64,000 nucleotides of DNA from Orthonyx spaldingii (taxonomy: Eukaryota; Chordata; Aves; Passeriformes; Orthonychidae), in contig VZTJ01004401.1 of assembly GCA_013397795.1 (NCBI GenBank), positions 1-64,000 of the forward strand, read 5' to 3'. Position numbers and translations under genes: made by a program. A model generated the notes under the pieces. It saw nothing but the letters and a program-made list of their open reading frames with translations. It did no database searches and was not told where the DNA came from. Positions 59,621 to 64,000 of the stretch are shown here, one piece after another (the stretch's first letter is position 1; each line of letters begins with the position of its first letter).

Positions 59621-62600
59621 CCAGCTGCATCAGCTCAACAGCTTTAGATAATTTATCTGTAGTATTACTTGTTTGTTTTTTTATCCAGATATTTTACCAG
59701 ATCTACCTTATCTTCATCTCACAATCAGGATGTTTAACTTTGGGATTGATGAGTCAGACAGGTTTTAGCATTATTCAACACCAAAAGAAGCCTGATGCCG
59801 CAGATAGCTTTGCAAACAGGGCATTGGTCAAGTTGTTTAACCTCATTCCAGGCAGAGCATCCTGCCACAGGAAGTATTGTGAGCAACTAAAAACACCATC
59901 ATCATATGCACCATATTGCGGAGGTGATGAGGGAGATGTTAAGAAGGTGTTAAACCCACTAAATCCCAGAAGAATAAATTTTTTAGTCTCTCTCACTCTC
60001 TGACACAGCACTCTGTTCCTATTACCTTGGGTGGATATGACTGGATGATGTATCTTTTTTTTCTATTTCTGAATCTCCAATATCCTCTCTAAAGCTCCTC
60101 AGAATGTGGGGATAGGAAGAGCTAGCTAGTATTGCTACTATGGCCTGAGTTCTGCTTCAGAAAGTTTATGGATCAAATGAAATGGTATTAATATGAAAAG
60201 AGTATTGGGAGTTATATATTTCTGTGTTATTCTAAAATGCAAAGTGCTGCACTGCTTTTTAATATATGACTTACTTCACTGTCCTTCCTTTCAAATATTG
60301 GTTTTCTATAAGTCAGTTTGGACTGAGGATGTTTTATTTTGTTTTGTGTTCTTTGTTTATTTTATTTCCTTACTGACATTTCCTCTATTTTTCTCCTAAT
60401 AGCTTAATCTGTTTAAAAGCTCAAGAAATTTTATGAAGAAGGATTTGGAAGGACTTTTGTCTTTTTAATCCTAAACCTGAGACATTTCCACCTGAATAGC
60501 CAATATTAAAATGGTGAGGTGTTGGAGGATGTAATACTGAAAATACAATACAGTGTAGTTAGGCTGAAGCATCATGACAGGCAGTGAATCAAAGCAGGCA
60601 TATATATAACAAGGATACAATTTTCTGTTATAATACTGTAGAGCCCAAAATGCATTATATAAGAATAATCATGTTTCTTGCCTTCCTCAAAATTCAAAAG
60701 GAAGAAAGAAACTTGACAATACTCTGCCCATTTTTAGAATAACTGGTCCAAAAGACAGCATGCAATTTAATGCTGCTAGTTTGGACTACTGTCCACACAC
60801 AATCCTAGAAGCAAAAAGAAAAATCTTGCACAGTCTCTATGGTATTGAAAAAAACTCAAGTTGCCAGCATCCATATGGTCTTTTTGTATGAGATTAGTAG
60901 AATCTTCATTTTGAAAACCTTGAGAAAACCATTGATTTTCCTGGGAGCTATATATGTTTTCTACTCCCTGCTCACACTCTCACAAGGCCTTTTTTTCACT
61001 TTTAATTTCACTTGAAGAGTTGGAGTCCCTTTTCCCATTTGATTTTCTGTCTCAAACTTTGCTAGAGCAAAGTGTAGGCCCTCAAGTAGACTTCCATTAA
61101 TCATCACTTGATTTTTCACCTCTTGCCCTTTAGGGAATTGCAAAAAAAATACTTTTTTTTAATTCTTCCTATACTGCCTTCTTAACCACAACACCCTTCT
61201 TGAACTGCTTGTTCACTCAGTTGGGTTTACACCCTTCCTATAATCCTTTCCCTCTCTTGGAATATGTAATTCCTAGTATTTTAAATCATTTGACTGGAAG
61301 AAATTCCAGATCTTTCTCATATTCAAGTCCCTAAGCTCTTCAATACAATTTACTTTACTAATGATTCCTTTATTTCAGCAAAGTTTATGCTATTTTAAAA
61401 TCCAGAATCTAAGCTCTTTCCTTTTTTCCCATGTAGTAAAATTTGACCTCACAGCTGAATATGCCTTGTTCTCTTTTCTCTGTTTCTTATGCTCTTTACC
61501 AACTTTTTGCTTTATGTCCTTGAGTTTCTTAAAGTTTTATTTTCTTCATGAATGACAGTAGTGTAAAGTGAGAAAAGAGGTCAATTGTCCTTTGAAAAGT
61601 TTTCAAGGAGAGCACAGGGGAGTTCTATTTTAAGGGTTCTTTTTCAGGTGCCTATAAAGACAGAAATCCTTTGACTAAAGATATACAAAAAGTCAGATTT
61701 TTTTTGTGTGTGTGTTGCAATGTGCTAGGGATTTTTTAGAGTTTTTTTTCTGTTCACATATATTTCCAAAGCTTAGTTTGTGTGCCAGTGCCTTTGATGT
61801 GGCACATCGTGCATGGTACTAAGCGTTCACCTGCAGGAGAAGCTGAAGAGTGAAGATGCTCTATCACATACCCAAATCCTGCTACTCCGTTGTTAATTTA
61901 GAGACTTAGTTGTAATTTTCACTAACAAATATTTCAGGACTTAAACATATAATAGTGGTCTTTGGGGTTGTATCTCTTAAACAGTGATTTTTCTTGCTAA
62001 AAGAAAAATTAATTAATGTCTGCTACCCTAACCAAATACTTTTATCCATTAGCATCTGATGATTCCTAAGAGCCTAATTCTGAGCTTGTTTGGCAAGCCA
62101 GGCTTCTCAGAAGCAAGCTTATTCCTTCTCTGGCTAACTGTGTCTGTTTACTGTAATTAAATGAGTAATTGGATGTACTTTCTTGAGTATTGTCATTTAC
62201 CAGACATTATAGTAACCTGAAAAACTGTTAGAGGGGAAAAAATCCAAACTAAACACACCTCTGTTAATGTATCTGAACAAACTAGGAGCCTACCAAGAAC
62301 TAGAATAAAATTTGAGGATGCTCTTGTCCTCATGCATTCCAAAGGCATAGGAATGTCTTAGCTGAAAATGTAGTTATTTTGTTTCTAAATGTCTATATAG
62401 TAAATTGAGTAGCTCCTGAAGGAGCTGTTGTTTTCTCAGTTGTAGCCTTTGTATTTAGACTAAAGCTAAATGGGGCTGAATTTACCGCTCTTGGGATGAA
62501 AGATTCTTTTTATTTCTTGACTATATTATAACATAAATAATTTAAAACTATCTTTCAGATTGTTTCTTATTTGAATCTAAAGATACAGTGGGAGTCTAGT

Positions 62601-64000
62601 TATGCTCAATGTCATTGGCAGTCCTTTTTCAAAATGGTCCAAAACTGCCACCTTCTGGCTGTTTTCATTGCTTCCTACATGAGCCAAAAGCAGAGCTGCA
62701 TGTATTTGGTTTGGTTATAGCTTTTTATCTGATTTTTTTCAGTGCAAATAGTATAGAGATCAAAATACATAAGAATAAAGCATGCTTACTGATTTTACTG
62801 TTAGAGAGAGAAAATAGTATCGGTCTATCAGTTGACCATACAGGAGCTGGACTCTCCTTGGCCTTCAGCTGGACATAGCCTATTATCACAGGCTCTGAAT
62901 CAATTTTTATTTTACTGCACATAGTCTTTCTTGCATTACACATATAGCTAGGACGCATTTCTTTCTGTCTGCTTTTGGTGTGGTGCTTCTTCTATCATTC
63001 AAAACCATTTTTTTTCCTTAGTTATGCTGGGTTTTGTTCTTTTCAGGCCTTCTCTTCAAGTCTTAAATTACAGAATATACTGTGCTTTCCCCACAGTGAT
63101 ACCAGAGAAGGTGAGTGAAGAAAATAGAGTACATTCTTTCAAAGATGTTCAGACTTGTCAGAACTTTTTATAAAAGGTAGCCACAAGGATTTTGAATTTT
63201 TTTTTTTTTCCTCTTATCAGGACAGATAAAATTGGACCCTTAGCAGCAGTAGAATTTTATGGCTTAGTGTTGAGATGACACATGCAAAAAATTAATTAAT
63301 CATTGTCTTTTGTTTGGCGGGCAAGAAACAATGCCATCTCAATCTGATTAATGAAGGTACCCCACAGTAAAACAGATGTTCATTCCTCACCCAGAAATAC
63401 CTGTTGAAGGTGTTTGGGCAAGCCAGAGCTGTTTCTGTGCAAAGACTTTCCCAGAGTAATATATCTAACTAGTTTAAGGGCTTTTTTCTTTTATTTAGAA
63501 AGACTATCACTGTTGTATTTTGATAACTCCACGTCTGCTTGCAGTTAATAAATTACTGATATCTGGAGTTGCCTAAGAAACATAGTACTTAAAAAATAAG
63601 TGCAAGCTGCATGATAATAACTAGTTTTTACAAAATTCAATATTATGCTGAATTGCACAGAGATTCCTCCTCAAGATGAAAGAGCAAATAAAGAGCCACA
63701 TAGTGTATTACCCATAGAGTTCATGTCCAGTATATTAGACAAAATTCCAATGGAAAAAAAAATCATATCTTCTATTTTTCAGAAATGGTGAGGTTTTCAA
63801 CAAAGCTTCAAAATTTCCTTTAGGGCTTACATCTTGTACACAAGAAAGTAAGAAATGTATTCAAGTATTCTCCCTTCTCCATTTAGGAAAGTCTCCCACG
63901 TAGGCAGCTAGTTTCTTTATTCATAGCAGCATAGTTCCTCTGGAAAAAAAAAAGTGAAACAAAAAGCAAACAACTGAAATAATACGTAAATAAAGAAATA
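59621..64000. other. No recognisable gene; AT-rich DNA
   Basis: Opposed open frames at 59740-60003 (+) and 59775-60011 (-) may belong to the old LTR or its provirus but show no known domain. The remainder is unremarkable except for a possible plus-strand exon at 63047-63110. Confidence 0.45.
63047..63110 (+). other. Possible small exon, plus strand
   Basis: A good acceptor (GGTTTTGTTCTTTTCAG) precedes 64 bases reading AFSSSLKLQNILCFPHSDTR then E, followed by a consensus donor (AGAGAAG|GTGAGTGA). Both splice sites are strong, but the segment is short, isolated and on the opposite strand to the main exon series. It could be part of a long noncoding RNA or chance. Confidence 0.2.

Noticed and set aside
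1..64000. Search for CRISPR-like arrays, rRNA and tRNA genes
   Set aside because: No regularly spaced direct repeats, no rRNA-like blocks, and no convincing tRNA cloverleaf were seen by eye. A tRNAscan or Infernal run would be needed to exclude degenerate copies.

Overview
The window reads as AT-rich, gene-poor nuclear DNA of a bird, most likely intergenic or the inside of very long introns. The evidence is the repeat content. There are at least eight CR1 LINE copies, several ending in the ATTCTATG-type 3' terminal repeat typical of avian CR1. There are four LTRs of two families that look like avian class II (6-bp target duplications), and two broken ERVL-like proviruses. No complete protein-coding gene, tRNA, rRNA or CRISPR array is visible. 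Most long open reading frames are CR1 or retroviral remnants, or chance frames.

Layout. 1-3000: a minus-strand CR1 with ORF1-like, endonuclease and N-terminal reverse-transcriptase remnants, running off the left edge and split at 1340-1994 by a solo LTR. 3000-11860: mostly unrecognised single-copy DNA with two short CR1 tails. 11865-12895: a minus-strand CR1 carrying a second, plus-strand CR1 inside it. 12900-19500: unrecognised AT-rich DNA, including a dispersed 42-46 bp repeat and a possible terminal exon. 19526-20207: a complete solo LTR with a perfect 6-bp duplication. 26100-27957: a 5'-truncated minus-strand CR1 with a dead reverse transcriptase. 33300-35434: a minus-strand ERVL-like provirus remnant (LTR, gag piece, RNase H piece). 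39372-40640: a composite of an LTR fragment, a CR1 scrap, an ERVL-like LTR and a gag remnant. 42481-42809: a second-family solo LTR with a perfect 6-bp duplication. 47069-47183 and 53978-54345: plus-strand CR1 tails. 55303-55353: an ATT microsatellite. 58997-59620: a probable old LTR.

Host coding potential. On the minus strand I found short open segments bounded by good splice signals at 56505-56577, 37071-37203, 30065-30206, 24939-25059, 24177-24307 and 15853-15924, the last ending in a stop. Read in that order, all five junctions are phase-compatible. This may be the 3' half of an unidentified minus-strand gene whose introns make up most of the window. I do not recognise the protein, and single exons could be chance, so the set is offered as a testable model. 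I see no sign of a new defence, mobile or metabolic system beyond these elements.
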